Shown here piece after piece: positions 25,530 through 34,092 of a stretch of DNA of 64,000 nucleotides. A model generated the notes under the pieces. It did not search any database and was not told the origin of the DNA. It saw only the letters and a list, made by a program, of their open reading frames with translations. The first letter of the stretch is position 1, and the number at the start of each line of letters is the position of its first letter. The stretch comes from Chryseobacterium echinoideorum (GTDB lineage Bacteria; Bacteroidota; Bacteroidia; Flavobacteriales; Weeksellaceae): assembly GCF_007474535.1 (NCBI RefSeq), contig NZ_VKNW01000003.1:124001-188000 (forward strand). Reading direction: 5' to 3'. The position numbers and the translations under genes were made by a program.

Positions 25530-26909
25530 TTATTTAGAATAATTCTCAAAAAACAACGGAATACTTTCAATTCCTTTATAGAAATTAAACAAACCGTAAT
25601 GCTCGTTTGGTGAATGAATAGCATCAGAATCCAGACCAAATCCCATTAATACTGATTTTGCTCCTAAAACCTGCTCAAACATTGCTGTAATAGGGATACT
25701 TCCTCCTCCTCTGTAAGGTAAAACCTCTTTTCCAAATGCAGCCTGCATTGCATTTTTAGCCGCTAAAAATTCTTTTGTGTCTGTTGGTAACACGTACGGC
25801 ATTCCTCCATGATGCGGAGTCACTTTAACTTTTACATTAGCCGGAGCAATTTTCTCAAAATATTTTGTAAACTTCTCCGTAATTTCTTCAGGAGTCTGGT
25901 AAGGAACCAAACGCATGGAAATTTTAGCAAAAGCTTTGGATGGAATCACTGTTTTTGCTCCTTCTCCTGTGTAACCACCCCAAATTCCGTTGCAGTCTAA
26001 AGTCGGACGAATAGATGTTCTTTCTAAAGTTGTATAACCTTTCTCACCTTCTACATCATTCAAGCCGATTGATTTTTTGAATTCTTCAGGATTGTCTTTT
26101 AACTTGTTCATCTCGGTTCTATCTTTTTCTGAAACAATTTCAACATTGTCATAAAAGCCGTCAATCATGATATGCCCTTCGTCATCAATCATTTTGGCAA
26201 TCATTCGTGAAAGAACATGAATAGGGTTCGGAACTGCTCCGCCATATAATCCGGAATGTAAATCTCTGTTGGGTCCCTCAACTTCAACTTCCACGTAACT
26301 CAAGCCTCTTAAGCCCGTTGTAACCGTTGGTTGCTCATTGCTATAAATATGGGTATCCGAAATCAAAATACAGTCACAGGAAAGTTTTTCTCTATTTTCT
26401 TCAACCCAGCTTCCCAAGCTTACAGATCCCACTTCTTCTTCACCTTCCAAAATAAATTTCACATTACAAGGTAAAGAATTGGTTTTCATCATTGCTTCAA
26501 AAGCTTTGATCTGCATAAAAAACTGTCCTTTATCATCCGCTGAACCTCTCGCAAAAATAGCTCCTTCAGGATGAAGCTCAGTTTTTTCAATATAAGGTTC
26601 AAAGGGTGGTTTTTTCCACAAGTCTAAAGGATCAGCAGGCTGTACATCATAATGACCGTAAACCAAAATAGTGGGAAGCTTTTCATCAATCAGTTTTTCT
26701 CCAAAAACAATAGGATAACCTTTGGTTTCGCAGACTTCAACATTGTCTGCTCCTGCATTTTTAAGATGTTCTGCACATACTTCTGCACATTTTAACACAT
26801 CGTTTTTATAAGCCGGATCAGCTGAAATAGACGGTATTCTGAGTAATTCAAACAATTCGTCAACGAAACGGTTCTTATTTTCGCTGATATACTTTAATGT
26901 TTCTTGCAT
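25530..26909 (-). CDS. M20-family dipeptidase
   Basis: A zinc-dependent dipeptidase of family M20, 459 residues. The metal-binding motifs are LVYGHYDVQPADP (about residue 78), ARGSADDKGQ with the bridging Asp (about 120), the catalytic EGEEEVGS (about 153), and the SDTH region. A lid/dimerisation domain lies near residues 190-360 (RDLHSGLYGG). A C-terminal His ligand is in SDAIHSPNE (about 434). It is cytoplasmic, has no signal peptide and probably completes peptide breakdown. Substrate range (carnosine-like, Cys-Gly or general dipeptides) is not readable from sequence. Confidence 0.9.
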   Translation of the reverse strand: MQETLKYISENKNRFVDELFELLRIPSISADPAYKNDVLKCAEVCAEHLKNAGADNVEVCETKGYPIVFGEKLIDEKLPTILVYGHYDVQPADPLDLWKKPPFEPYIEKTELHPEGAIFARGSADDKGQFFMQIKAFEAMMKTNSLPCNVKFILEGEEEVGSVSLGSWVEENREKLSCDCILISDTHIYSNEQPTVTTGLRGLSYVEVEVEGPNRDLHSGLYGGAVPNPIHVLSRMIAKMIDDEGHIMIDGFYDNVEIVSEKDRTEMNKLKDNPEEFKKSIGLNDVEGEKGYTTLERTSIRPTLDCNGIWGGYTGEGAKTVIPSKAFAKISMRLVPYQTPEEITEKFTKYFEKIAPANVKVKVTPHHGGMPYVLPTDTKEFLAAKNAMQAAFGKEVLPYRGGGSIPITAMFEQVLGAKSVLMGFGLDSDAIHSPNEHYGLFNFYKGIESIPLFFENYSK

Positions 26910-27023
26910 TATGATTTTAAATTTTGATAAAATTAAAAATTTTTGTCTGTGATGACAAGGAATAAAGCTAATATTTATTTATGATCGGAGTTTTTGTGAA
27001 TATAGGGGAGAAATTGTTTACAA

Positions 27024-27053
27024 CAAAAAATCCCGCAAAATTTGCAGGATTTA
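27024..27053 (-). terminator. Intrinsic terminator of small lipoprotein gene
   Basis: Stem AAATCC-GCAAA / TTTGC-GGATTT with one mismatch. A T run follows on the minus strand. Confidence 0.82.
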
Positions 27054-27073
27054 TGTTTTATTTAAGAAAAAAA

Positions 27074-27346
27074 TTAGTGTTCAGATTTAGCCGCTTCTTC
27101 ATGCTTTACTTCAGTACTATCTGTTTTTTTTGCTGCTTCAGCTTCATGAGCAACATGAGTTGGCTGCCCGTTTACAGGAGTTGTTTCATGAGCGTTTCCG
27201 TGATGCTCTGCTCCGCCCTGATGATCATCAGAATATCTTTCTACACCCTCCTCAAGCTTTAAAGTACTCTTATTTCCACCTGCCTGAATTTTCTTGCAGC
27301 TTACCGCCACCGTTGCCAAAGCTAAACATATAACTAATTTTTTCAT
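27074..27346 (-). CDS. Small His-rich lipoprotein
   Basis: A 90-residue protein with a lipoprotein signal (VICLALATVAVSC, Cys 17). The mature part is hydrophilic, rich in His, Glu and Ala (DDHQGGAEHHGNAHETTP, VAHEAEAAKK, KHEEAAKSEH) and probably disordered. The histidines could bind metal, which is inference. No known family. It is a single-gene unit with its own promoter and terminator, which argues it is real despite its low complexity. Confidence 0.72.
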   Translation of the reverse strand: MKKLVICLALATVAVSCKKIQAGGNKSTLKLEEGVERYSDDHQGGAEHHGNAHETTPVNGQPTHVAHEAEAAKKTDSTEVKHEEAAKSEH

Positions 27347-27417
27347 ATGTAAATTTTTATTTTTTAGGATATTACGGAATTGTTACCAATCAATCAACTC
27401 CTGAATTTTAATTTGCC

Positions 27418-27448
27418 CAAAAGTAAGAAATATTGCATTTTTCGGCAA
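27418..27448 (-). promoter_or_regulatory. Promoter of the small lipoprotein gene
   Basis: On the minus strand, TTG (27448-27446), 20 bases, then TACTTTTG (27425-27418), about 70 bases before the ATG. The -7 octamer is identical to that of the DUF4920 gene. Confidence 0.6.
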
Positions 27449-27453
27449 CATTT

Positions 27454-28602
27454 TTATACTGATTTTAATATTATTTTGCCTTTTTTTGATTGTGTAAAAA
27501 TAAGATAGCGATCTCCACCATCTTTCAGCTGATATTTTTTCTTAATTTCGTCCGGTTTTAAAGGATAATTTTTAGAAATAATATTCAACTGCTCTTTCTT
27601 CTTAATTTCTTTTGAATCAACAGTTTTCATTTCCAAAATCCTTCCCGGAAAATCTTTAATTTTAGTATCTGATGTATAAATATGAGTATTTGGATGCAGT
27701 TTCTTTAGTCCAAATTTTTTTGAAATTAAATTGAAAATTCCTGCTTTCAGCACAGCGTTATTAGGTATATAGATCCATTTATGAGCTTCATCATATTCTG
27801 CTACAGCAGTTTTTTCTTCATTAAAATAAAAGCTAAGCGATGTTTCTTCCGATTCGAGATTCACACAATGACAAATAATTTCACCGGAAAAATCTTTATT
27901 CTGAGTAATCACGATTTCTTTCACATCGTTTTTAACGGCGATAATATCAATTTGTGAAACATTTTTCAAGACAGAAACAAGATATTTCAAATCAATAAGC
28001 GGAGATAATTTTATCACGACCTTTCGTGAAATTGAAAGAAGTTTATCCTGAATTTCTAAAATATTAGGAGATAGGTCTTCAAGCAGAAAAACTTTGTTTT
28101 TATTCTGATCCCTTCTTGCAGGATCAAGATAAATTACCTCAAAATCATCTTTATTGTCTTCTAAGAAATCTTCAAGTTTTTTGTTGATGAATGTTGCTTT
28201 TCTTTCTAAGATTTTCCAATTATGCTGTACGGTTTCTAAAAGTTCAGCATTTTTTTCAATAAGAGTAATTTGTTCAAAATTTTCTGATAAGTAATAAGCA
28301 TCAATTCCGAAACCGCTTGTTAAGTCGATGAAGCTTTTTCCATTTAAAGCTGCAGATTTATATTTTGCGGTAGTTTCAGATGAAGATTGCTCAATATTAA
28401 GCTGCGGAGGAAAAATAATTCCTTCTTTGAGTAAAAACGGAAACTTTTTTTGTGCAGTTTGCTTTCCCTTGATCTGATGTACAATTTCCTGCATTGAAAC
28501 GTCTGGAAATGGAGATTTTCTTAATAATAACTTATGTAAATCTGAGTTTAGATTTGCATTGATAAATTTTTGAATCTCAGAATTTAAAATTTTCTTTCCC
28601 AA
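27454..28602 (-). CDS. Class I SAM-dependent methyltransferase (THUMP-like family)
   Basis: A 382-residue predicted methyltransferase. The SAM-binding strand and loop read FIDLTSGFGIDAYYLSENF (about residue 94), followed by ITLIEKN, the acidic residue for ribose. IYLDPARRD (about 158) is the motif IV region typical of this Bacteroidetes family, with KVFLLEDLSPN next. The C-terminal ~80 residues match the THUMP-like tail (ILEMKTVDSKEIKKKEQLNIISKNYPL). It probably modifies RNA; the target is unknown. The only start near conserved sequence is a TTG at 28602, two bases from the dinB stop; the first ATG would delete conserved residues. Translation is probably coupled to dinB. Confidence 0.8.
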   Translation of the reverse strand: MGKKILNSEIQKFINANLNSDLHKLLLRKSPFPDVSMQEIVHQIKGKQTAQKKFPFLLKEGIIFPPQLNIEQSSSETTAKYKSAALNGKSFIDLTSGFGIDAYYLSENFEQITLIEKNAELLETVQHNWKILERKATFINKKLEDFLEDNKDDFEVIYLDPARRDQNKNKVFLLEDLSPNILEIQDKLLSISRKVVIKLSPLIDLKYLVSVLKNVSQIDIIAVKNDVKEIVITQNKDFSGEIICHCVNLESEETSLSFYFNEEKTAVAEYDEAHKWIYIPNNAVLKAGIFNLISKKFGLKKLHPNTHIYTSDTKIKDFPGRILEMKTVDSKEIKKKEQLNIISKNYPLKPDEIKKKYQLKDGGDRYLIFTQSKKGKIILKSV

Positions 28603-28604
28603 AA

Positions 28605-29045
28605 TTATCTTTTGTAAAAAATATAATCAGTGAGTATTGGTTTTATACCGTTTTGTTTGAGTAAAGTATTTATTTGACCTCTATGGTATGTGGAGTGATT
28701 AATTGCATGAAAAAGTATTTCGAAAATACTGTTCTTAAATTTTTCTCCTTTTGAGTTTTGATATTCAACAGTTCTATCCAAATCAGAATTTTTTATAATT
28801 TCAATACTTTTCTGATAGTTTTGGAGATTAATTTCGTTAAGATTTTCAAGAGGATTGATTTGCCAGACTTGAAATGCTTTTTCTCCTAATACTCTTGAAT
28901 TCCAAATCTGCTGCGCATTGAGAGTATGATTGATTAAACTGAGAGTTTTTTCATCTACTTTAGAAATATTTTCTAAGATTATAAGAATAATTTCTTTGTT
29001 AAAATGATAAGTGTAATCAAATAGATCAATGATTTTCTCTTTCAT
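28605..29045 (-). CDS. DinB-family protein
   Basis: A 146-residue four-helix protein of the DinB/YfiT group. The probable metal-binding histidines are at about residue 43 (INHTLNAQQIWNSR) and in HAINHSTYHRGQI (about 115-123), the classical three-His site. Family members act as thiol transferases or metal-dependent hydrolases, or have no known activity. The start ATG overlaps the mutA stop by one base (TAATG), indicating translational coupling. Confidence 0.85.
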   Translation of the reverse strand: MKEKIIDLFDYTYHFNKEIILIILENISKVDEKTLSLINHTLNAQQIWNSRVLGEKAFQVWQINPLENLNEINLQNYQKSIEIIKNSDLDRTVEYQNSKGEKFKNSIFEILFHAINHSTYHRGQINTLLKQNGIKPILTDYIFYKR

Positions 29046-30208
29046 TATTCATACATTTCTGCCCAACGAACTGCTTTTATTTCTTTCTCATTATATAAAT
29101 TATCAATCGTTTTTTTAACATCCAGTTTTGGATATAAATTAACGCCGATTAGCTTGATTTTTCCTTCTTCTACCCATTTTTGCTCTTCAATTGCATGGGT
29201 ATAAATTTCTTTTTGAATAGAACCTTGTTTCAAAAGAAACAGATACCCTCCTTTTTCTTCGATTTCAACAAAATATCTCCATGCTTTTTCAGCGATCTGC
29301 TGAGTCAGATCTTCAACATAATAGCTCCCATTAGAAGCATCTTCAAAGACATTGATGATACTTTCATAAGCCAAAACAATCTGCTGTTTGAAAGAAATTT
29401 CTTCAGAATTTTCTGTAGACTGATCTACAAGATAATTACTGCTATATACTGCATCTGCACCTCCAATCATCGCAGAAGCAAGCTCCAGAGTTGAACGAAT
29501 AAGGTTATTTTCATTATCCGAAACAGACTTATTTCTCAAAGATGTCTCAGCAAAAATGTATGGAATGTCATTCAAATCATATTCTTTTGAAAGCTGATTG
29601 AAAACCAATTTAAAAGCTCGGATCTTTGCCATCTCAAAGAAATAATTTCCTCCTACAGCAAATCTGAAGAGTATTTTGCCTAAAATTTCGGCTCCGTATG
29701 CTTCAACAAGCTCTTTTGTTTTAGCCAAAGCAATTCCCAATTGTTGAAAGATGGCTGCACCCGCATTTTGATGAAGTGATACATCAACACAGATATTTCT
29801 TTTAAAATCTTTTGCCAGAAGTTCTTTAACCAGTTGGTCGTTAATTTCAGCATTTTTTTCATCAAACACATCAATCAAAGAGAAATACTGATCTTCATCT
29901 TGCGGACTGATATGTTCTGCCAAATCTTTATTGTTGATAAAAATGGTTTTTTCTGCCAAATTTTCAACATTCTCATCGAGTAAAAAAGCAAAAACATCGT
30001 CTTCCAGATTTTCCTGATAATGAGCAACCAAATGTGTACTTTCTTCTATCTTCGGAAGATTGGGAAGCTGCTTTTCAACTGAATGATATAAAGGCTTAAC
30101 TTCAATTCCTTCAAGATTTTCTTTTTTCAGAAGCGTGTAGATATCTTCCGTTTTAAGTTGTTTCTTAACGAGATTTTCCCAGTTTGAGAAGGTTTCAGTA
30201 TTTGACAT
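29045..30208 (-). CDS. mutA: Methylmalonyl-CoA mutase, small subunit
   Basis: Small, non-catalytic subunit of the B12-dependent mutase that interconverts succinyl-CoA and methylmalonyl-CoA in propionate and odd-chain metabolism. The 387-residue chain keeps the TIM-barrel part (VSLHQNAGAAIFQQLGIALAKTKEL, FRFAVGGNYFFEMAKIRAF, AETSLRNKSVSDNENNLIRSTLELASAMIGGADAV) and lacks a C-terminal B12-binding domain, as is usual in Bacteroidetes. NGSYYVEDLTQQIAEKAW is the conserved end of the barrel. The large subunit gene, often next to it in relatives, is absent here; dinB and a methyltransferase follow instead. Confidence 0.87.
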   Translation of the reverse strand: MSNTETFSNWENLVKKQLKTEDIYTLLKKENLEGIEVKPLYHSVEKQLPNLPKIEESTHLVAHYQENLEDDVFAFLLDENVENLAEKTIFINNKDLAEHISPQDEDQYFSLIDVFDEKNAEINDQLVKELLAKDFKRNICVDVSLHQNAGAAIFQQLGIALAKTKELVEAYGAEILGKILFRFAVGGNYFFEMAKIRAFKLVFNQLSKEYDLNDIPYIFAETSLRNKSVSDNENNLIRSTLELASAMIGGADAVYSSNYLVDQSTENSEEISFKQQIVLAYESIINVFEDASNGSYYVEDLTQQIAEKAWRYFVEIEEKGGYLFLLKQGSIQKEIYTHAIEEQKWVEEGKIKLIGVNLYPKLDVKKTIDNLYNEKEIKAVRWAEMYE

Positions 30209-30314
30209 AAATAATGTTGATTGAGTCAGTTGTGAAATGTCAATTGGTTTTGCTTATTAATCTTAACGATTCACTTGTTTAGCAAAAATTAGCCGTTGAC
30301 AATTACTTTAAAAA

Positions 30315-30671
30315 TTATTTCTTTGCAATATTGGCACTATCCGCAACAAGGATGAAAATCTCTTCATTCGGCTTTTTCATGAAGTAATTTTCTCTGGCGT
30401 ATTTTTCTTTTTCAGATTTATTATTCATCAGCTTTTTGTAGAATTTATCATTTTTTTCGTACTCTGATTTATAATATTCCAGCTGCTCTTCGTATTTATT
30501 GATTTCGCCATTCAGCTCATGAATTACCAAAAAAGAAGTTTTATCGAAGAAAATCATCCAGACCAAAAATAAAACAATGGTAATGACATATTTGTTCAGA
30601 ATATAATTCTGAATAAACTTCAAAGTTTCAGACTTTGGCTTAATGTCTTTGATAAGTTCTTTTTCTGACAT
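30315..30671 (-). CDS. Septum formation initiator (DivIC/FtsB-like)
   Basis: A small bitopic division protein, 118 residues from the ATG at 30671. A cytoplasmic N-terminus is followed by one transmembrane helix (about residues 30-48, VITIVLFLVWMIFFD), then a coiled coil (INKYEEQLEYYKSEYEKNDKF) and the conserved KEKYARENYFMKKPNEEIF, the DivIC/FtsB signature. It should bridge early and late divisome parts. The TTG at 30677 would overlap udk; the ATG starts two bases after the udk stop, making a tight udk-divIC pair. Confidence 0.85.
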   Translation of the reverse strand: MSEKELIKDIKPKSETLKFIQNYILNKYVITIVLFLVWMIFFDKTSFLVIHELNGEINKYEEQLEYYKSEYEKNDKFYKKLMNNKSEKEKYARENYFMKKPNEEIFILVADSANIAKK

Positions 30672-30673
30672 TT

Positions 30674-31288
30674 TCAATGTTTTCTGAGTGAATTTTTAAT
30701 AACAGTAGTCAAAAAATCAATGGCTACAGAATTTTGTCTCATATTAGGAATAATCAAATCAGCTTCATTTTTTGAAGGTTCGATAAATTCCTGATGCATC
30801 GGTTTCAATGTGGTTTGATAACGGTGCAGAACCTCACTTAGATCCCTTCCTCTTTCCTGTGTATCTCTTCTGATTCTTCGAATGAGTCTTTCATCTGAAT
30901 CTGCGTGAACGAATACCTTCAGATCAAATTCTTTAAGAAGTTCTTTATTGGTTAAAACTAAAATCCCTTCAACGACCAAAACATTTTTTGGCTCTACCGT
31001 CACATGATCTCCTGTTCTTGAATGGGTTACAAAACTGTAAATAGGCTGCTCAATAGACTCATTGTTTTTTAAGGCTTTTACGTGCTTTATCAGTAAGTCA
31101 AAATCTATGGATTTGGGATGATCATAATTAAGAGCTTCTCTTTCAGCTAAAGTGAGATTATGGTTATCATGATAATAATTATCCTGAGAAAGGATATTCA
31201 TTCCCTCAATATCAAGTTGTTGTATAATTTTATCAACAACAGTAGTTTTGCCGGATCCCGTTCCACCCGCAATTCCTATTACAAGCAT
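30674..31288 (-). CDS. udk: Uridine kinase
   Basis: Phosphorylates uridine and cytidine in pyrimidine salvage. The 204-residue length is normal. The P-loop is GIAGGTGSGKTT (residues 5-16). The nucleoside site shows SQDNYYHD, LNYDHPKSIDFDLL and YSFVTHSRTG, and the Arg-rich lid is RLIRRIRRDTQERGRD. It stands first in a pair with divIC. A TATATTTG box at 31320-31313 on the minus strand may be its promoter, without a clear -33 TTG. Confidence 0.93.
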   Translation of the reverse strand: MLVIGIAGGTGSGKTTVVDKIIQQLDIEGMNILSQDNYYHDNHNLTLAEREALNYDHPKSIDFDLLIKHVKALKNNESIEQPIYSFVTHSRTGDHVTVEPKNVLVVEGILVLTNKELLKEFDLKVFVHADSDERLIRRIRRDTQERGRDLSEVLHRYQTTLKPMHQEFIEPSKNEADLIIPNMRQNSVAIDFLTTVIKNSLRKH

Positions 31289-31406
31289 TTTTTGAGTCTG
31301 TTTTTATTTTTACAAATATAGTATTTTATTTAGAAGCTTAAAATGGGAATTTGGAATACGGAAGTTTTTTTAATGGAGATTTACTGCATTTTCACAACTC
31401 AATATC

Positions 31407-31434
31407 AAAAAAAACCGGCACAATTGCCGGAGTT
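31407..31434 (-). terminator. Intrinsic terminator of clpS
   Basis: Stem CCGGCA / TGCCGG with a CAAT loop, followed by eight T residues on the minus strand. Confidence 0.9.
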
Positions 31435-31438
31435 GATA

Positions 31439-31744
31439 TTATACTATTTCGCTGGTTAAACTTCGGGAAATAAGTTTGTCATGCATAGGCTTTAATAAAT
31501 CAATAGAGCCTGTTTTTACTGTGCATTTGCCTTTATAATGTATAAGCATTGTACATTGCTCAGCCTGTATCGGCTCATGTTTACAAATCTGAATAAGAGC
31601 TTCAATAACCTCATCAAATGTGTGGATATCGTCGTTGTGAAGCACTAATTTGTATACTTCATCTGTCTCATCCAAAACCAATACTTCTTCTTCATATTGA
31701 CGTTTCGGATTTTCATAATTTTTCACTGAATTACTAAAAAACAT
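31439..31744 (-). CDS. clpS: ATP-dependent Clp protease adaptor ClpS
   Basis: Adaptor that delivers N-degron substrates to ClpAP-type proteases. The 101-residue chain has a flexible N-terminus and the core VYKLVLHNDDIHTFDEVIEAL, the ClpS hallmark in which the Asn-Asp-Asp residues bind the substrate's N-terminal residue. A basic C-terminal end follows. It is separated by 13 bases from the CNNM/CorC gene, with which it may share a transcript. Confidence 0.9.
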   Translation of the reverse strand: MFFSNSVKNYENPKRQYEEEVLVLDETDEVYKLVLHNDDIHTFDEVIEALIQICKHEPIQAEQCTMLIHYKGKCTVKTGSIDLLKPMHDKLISRSLTSEIV

Positions 31745-31757
31745 TTTTAATCTGATA

Positions 31758-33107
31758 TTAAACTTCTATTTTGTCAACTAATTCATCTAAAACATTAGGT
31801 TCTATATACTCAAGCTCAACCATTTCAACACTTTTATTGTTCATTTTAAGTATTTTGAAATGATAACCTTCCAAATCAAACTCCTGATTTTCTTCAGGAA
31901 TTTCTTCTAACTTATGCAAAATAAATCCTGCCAAAGTATTATACTCTTCCGCAATCGGGAGTTTTTTCGGCAAAGATTCGTTGATTTCGTCCAAAGGTTG
32001 TGTAGCTTTTATCCAATAAATATTTTCGCCAATTTTATCGACCAGCTTTTCTTCATCATCTTCTTCATCCTGAATTTCGCCTACCAATTCTTCTAAAATA
32101 TCTTCCAGTGTGATAATACCTTCAGTTCCTCCAAACTCATCAATTACAATAGCTAAATGCTGTTTTTTTTGCTGAAATATTTTGAGCAAATCTGAAATTT
32201 TCTTGCTGCCTACCACAAAGAAAGATTCACGCATTAATTCTCTTAAATCATCGTGGCTCAGATTTCCTTTTCTCTTGACAAATTCTCTGATAATCTCTTT
32301 GGTATAAAAAACTCCGATTACATTATCAATTGAATTTTCGTACACCGGAATTCGGGAATAACCGCTATCCATGATTTTAGTAATAATATCATTCAGATCA
32401 TCTGAAAAATCAATGGAAGTTATATTTTGTCTCGGAACCATAATCTGTTTGGCAGAATGGTCTGTAAAATCAAAAGCATTTTTAATGATTTCATAATTTT
32501 CCTCTTCAATTTCCCCACTGTCAGCACTTTGTTTTACTAAAAGCTGCAATTCTTCTGTAGAGTGAATTTCCTGTTCAGAAGCCGGGTGAATTTTCATCAG
32601 CCTTAATACTCCGTTTGACATGAGATTCATCAACCAGATAAATGGTTTAAAAATCGTATAAAAAACCCTTAAAGGTACCGCTGTTGCCATAGTGGTAGCC
32701 TCAGCTTTTCTGATAGCAATTGATTTGGGAATTAATTCACCAAAAACAATATGCATAACTGTGATAATTAAAAAACTGATAACCAGTGAAATTGTAGTAA
32801 CAGTAGATTCGGAAAAATTGATCTCCATTGAATGAAGAAGGCTGTCTATAACATGGTGCATTGCACTTTCACCTACCCACCCCAATGCAAGAGAAGCTAA
32901 AGTAATCCCGAGCTGAGTTGCAGAAAGATACTCATCAAGACGTTTGATGATAAACTCTGCCTGCTTTGCCATAGAATTACCTTCTGCTGCTTTCAGCTGA
33001 ATCTGTGAGTAACGAACTTTAACAATTGAGAATTCTGCGGCTACAAAAAAGCCATTGAGTAATACAAGAAACAAGGCTAGCAAAAGCCTGACTATGTCGG
33101 AATCCAT
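31758..33107 (-). CDS. CNNM/CorC-type hemolysin family protein
   Basis: A 449-residue membrane protein. Residues 1-200 form the DUF21/CNNM domain with about four helices (LLALFLVLLNGFFVAAEFSIVKVR at the start, ITLASLALGWVGE). Residues ~215-335 hold paired CBS domains (IMVPRQNITSID, GVFYTKEIIREFVKR), which usually bind ATP. Residues ~350-440 form the CorC_HlyC domain. Relatives affect Mg2+/Co2+ transport; the old name hemolysin is misleading. The GldE branch of gliding proteins is related, but no gliding genes adjoin. A TATCTTTG box on the minus strand (33136-33129) is a likely promoter element. Confidence 0.88.
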   Translation of the reverse strand: MDSDIVRLLLALFLVLLNGFFVAAEFSIVKVRYSQIQLKAAEGNSMAKQAEFIIKRLDEYLSATQLGITLASLALGWVGESAMHHVIDSLLHSMEINFSESTVTTISLVISFLIITVMHIVFGELIPKSIAIRKAEATTMATAVPLRVFYTIFKPFIWLMNLMSNGVLRLMKIHPASEQEIHSTEELQLLVKQSADSGEIEEENYEIIKNAFDFTDHSAKQIMVPRQNITSIDFSDDLNDIITKIMDSGYSRIPVYENSIDNVIGVFYTKEIIREFVKRKGNLSHDDLRELMRESFFVVGSKKISDLLKIFQQKKQHLAIVIDEFGGTEGIITLEDILEELVGEIQDEEDDEEKLVDKIGENIYWIKATQPLDEINESLPKKLPIAEEYNTLAGFILHKLEEIPEENQEFDLEGYHFKILKMNNKSVEMVELEYIEPNVLDELVDKIEV

Positions 33108-33263
33108 TTGGAAATTATAATTTATTTACAAAGATATACAAAATAATAATATCAAAATGCCGTCTGAAAAGTTTCGGCAGTCTATTTCTTATTGTGATTA
33201 CCTCTAAAAACCTGTTTTAAAGTTAAGCAAAAATAAAATTTTCAATTCCAAAAATTAATTGAA

Positions 33264-33293
33264 TAAAAAAAGACTATCCGTGGGACAGTCTTT
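33264..33293 (-). terminator. Intrinsic terminator of ndk
   Basis: Stem AAAGACT-TCC / GGA-AGTCTTT with a mismatch. T-rich sequence follows on the minus strand. Confidence 0.85.
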
Positions 33294-33316
33294 GATATGT
33301 GAGATTAACAATCTTC

Positions 33317-33733
33317 TTAGAAAATTTCTCTACCTGAAAAATGAAACTGAGCTTCAATCAATGCATTCTCGTTAGAATCCGAGCCATGAACGGCATTTTC
33401 TCCTATACTTCTTGCAAACATTTTTCTGATAGTACCTTCAGCAGCTTCAGCAGGATTTGTAGAACCAATTAGCGTTCTGAAATCTTCAACAGCATTGTCT
33501 TTTTCTAAAACAGCAGCAACGATTGGTCCTGAACTCATAAAATCAACCAATTCACCATAGAAAGGTCTTTCAGCATGTACTTCATAGAATTTTTTTGCAT
33601 CTGCTACCGTAAGCTGTGTAAGTTTTAACGCTTTAATTTTAAAGCCACCTTCAGCGATTTTCCCTAAAATAGCACCAATATGACCATCTGCAACAGCATC
33701 AGGCTTAATCATTGTAAATGTAATATTTGACAT
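33317..33733 (-). CDS. ndk: Nucleoside diphosphate kinase
   Basis: Transfers the terminal phosphate between NTPs and NDPs, keeping nucleotide pools balanced. 138 residues from the ATG at 33733 ([14 protein letters not shown]); the frame to 33766 adds eleven non-family residues. Active-site His is in NAVHGSDS (about residue 115), and [28 protein letters not shown] and [12 protein letters not shown] are all standard. A TACTTTTG box on the minus strand (33763-33756), 22 bases upstream, is a likely promoter element. Confidence 0.95.
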   Translation of the reverse strand: MSNITFTMIKPDAVADGHIGAILGKIAEGGFKIKALKLTQLTVADAKKFYEVHAERPFYGELVDFMSSGPIVAAVLEKDNAVEDFRTLIGSTNPAEAAEGTIRKMFARSIGENAVHGSDSNENALIEAQFHFSGREIF

Positions 33734-33763
33734 ATATGAATGTTTTTTAATGGCGCAAAAGTA

Positions 33764-34035
33764 CAAAAAATAATGAAAGAAAAATTTACCAATTTTTTGT
33801 TTTTATCTGTTACAATCTTGCTATAAAAATTTACCCAAACTTCTTTTAATGAAAGTCAACAAGAATAAAGAAATAATTCTTAATAACAGCTGAAATTTTG
33901 TAAAAGTATAATTTTAAAATATTTTAACAAATTATAACATTATTTATGAATTTAAGATTGATTTTTTGGCATACAAATTGTTGCTATCATAGCGATTCTC
34001 ATGTTTAAATTGAGTTTTCATGGTTATTAGTTTTT
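33764..34035. other. Spacer that may encode a short plus-strand transcript
   Basis: About 270 AT-rich bases between ndk and the surface-protein pair. No gene is recognised. A 20-codon frame (33946-34008) is present but unsupported. The plus-strand terminator at its right end has no gene before it on that strand, so a small RNA is possible. Confidence 0.35.
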
Positions 34036-34063
34036 ACCCAGCTTCGGCTGGGTTTTTTCTTTT
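34036..34063 (+). terminator. Orphan UUCG-loop terminator on the plus strand
   Basis: Perfect stem ACCCAGC / GCTGGGT with a TTCG loop, followed by TTTTTCTTTT on the plus strand. The minus strand has no T run after it. No plus-strand gene precedes it within the window's last 30 kb. Confidence 0.85.
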
Positions 34064-34092
34064 AAAATAACCTGAACTAAATTTAAGAATTA

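Noticed and set aside
33966..33985. Sigma-54-like TTGGCAT...TTGC before the orphan terminator
   Set aside because: The GG-to-GC spacing is 15 rather than 12 bases, and at the right spacing the GC is GT, so the match is not good enough.
33946..34008. 20-codon frame before the orphan terminator
   Set aside because: Too short, no ribosome binding site seen and no known leader peptide pattern; kept only as part of the small-RNA question.
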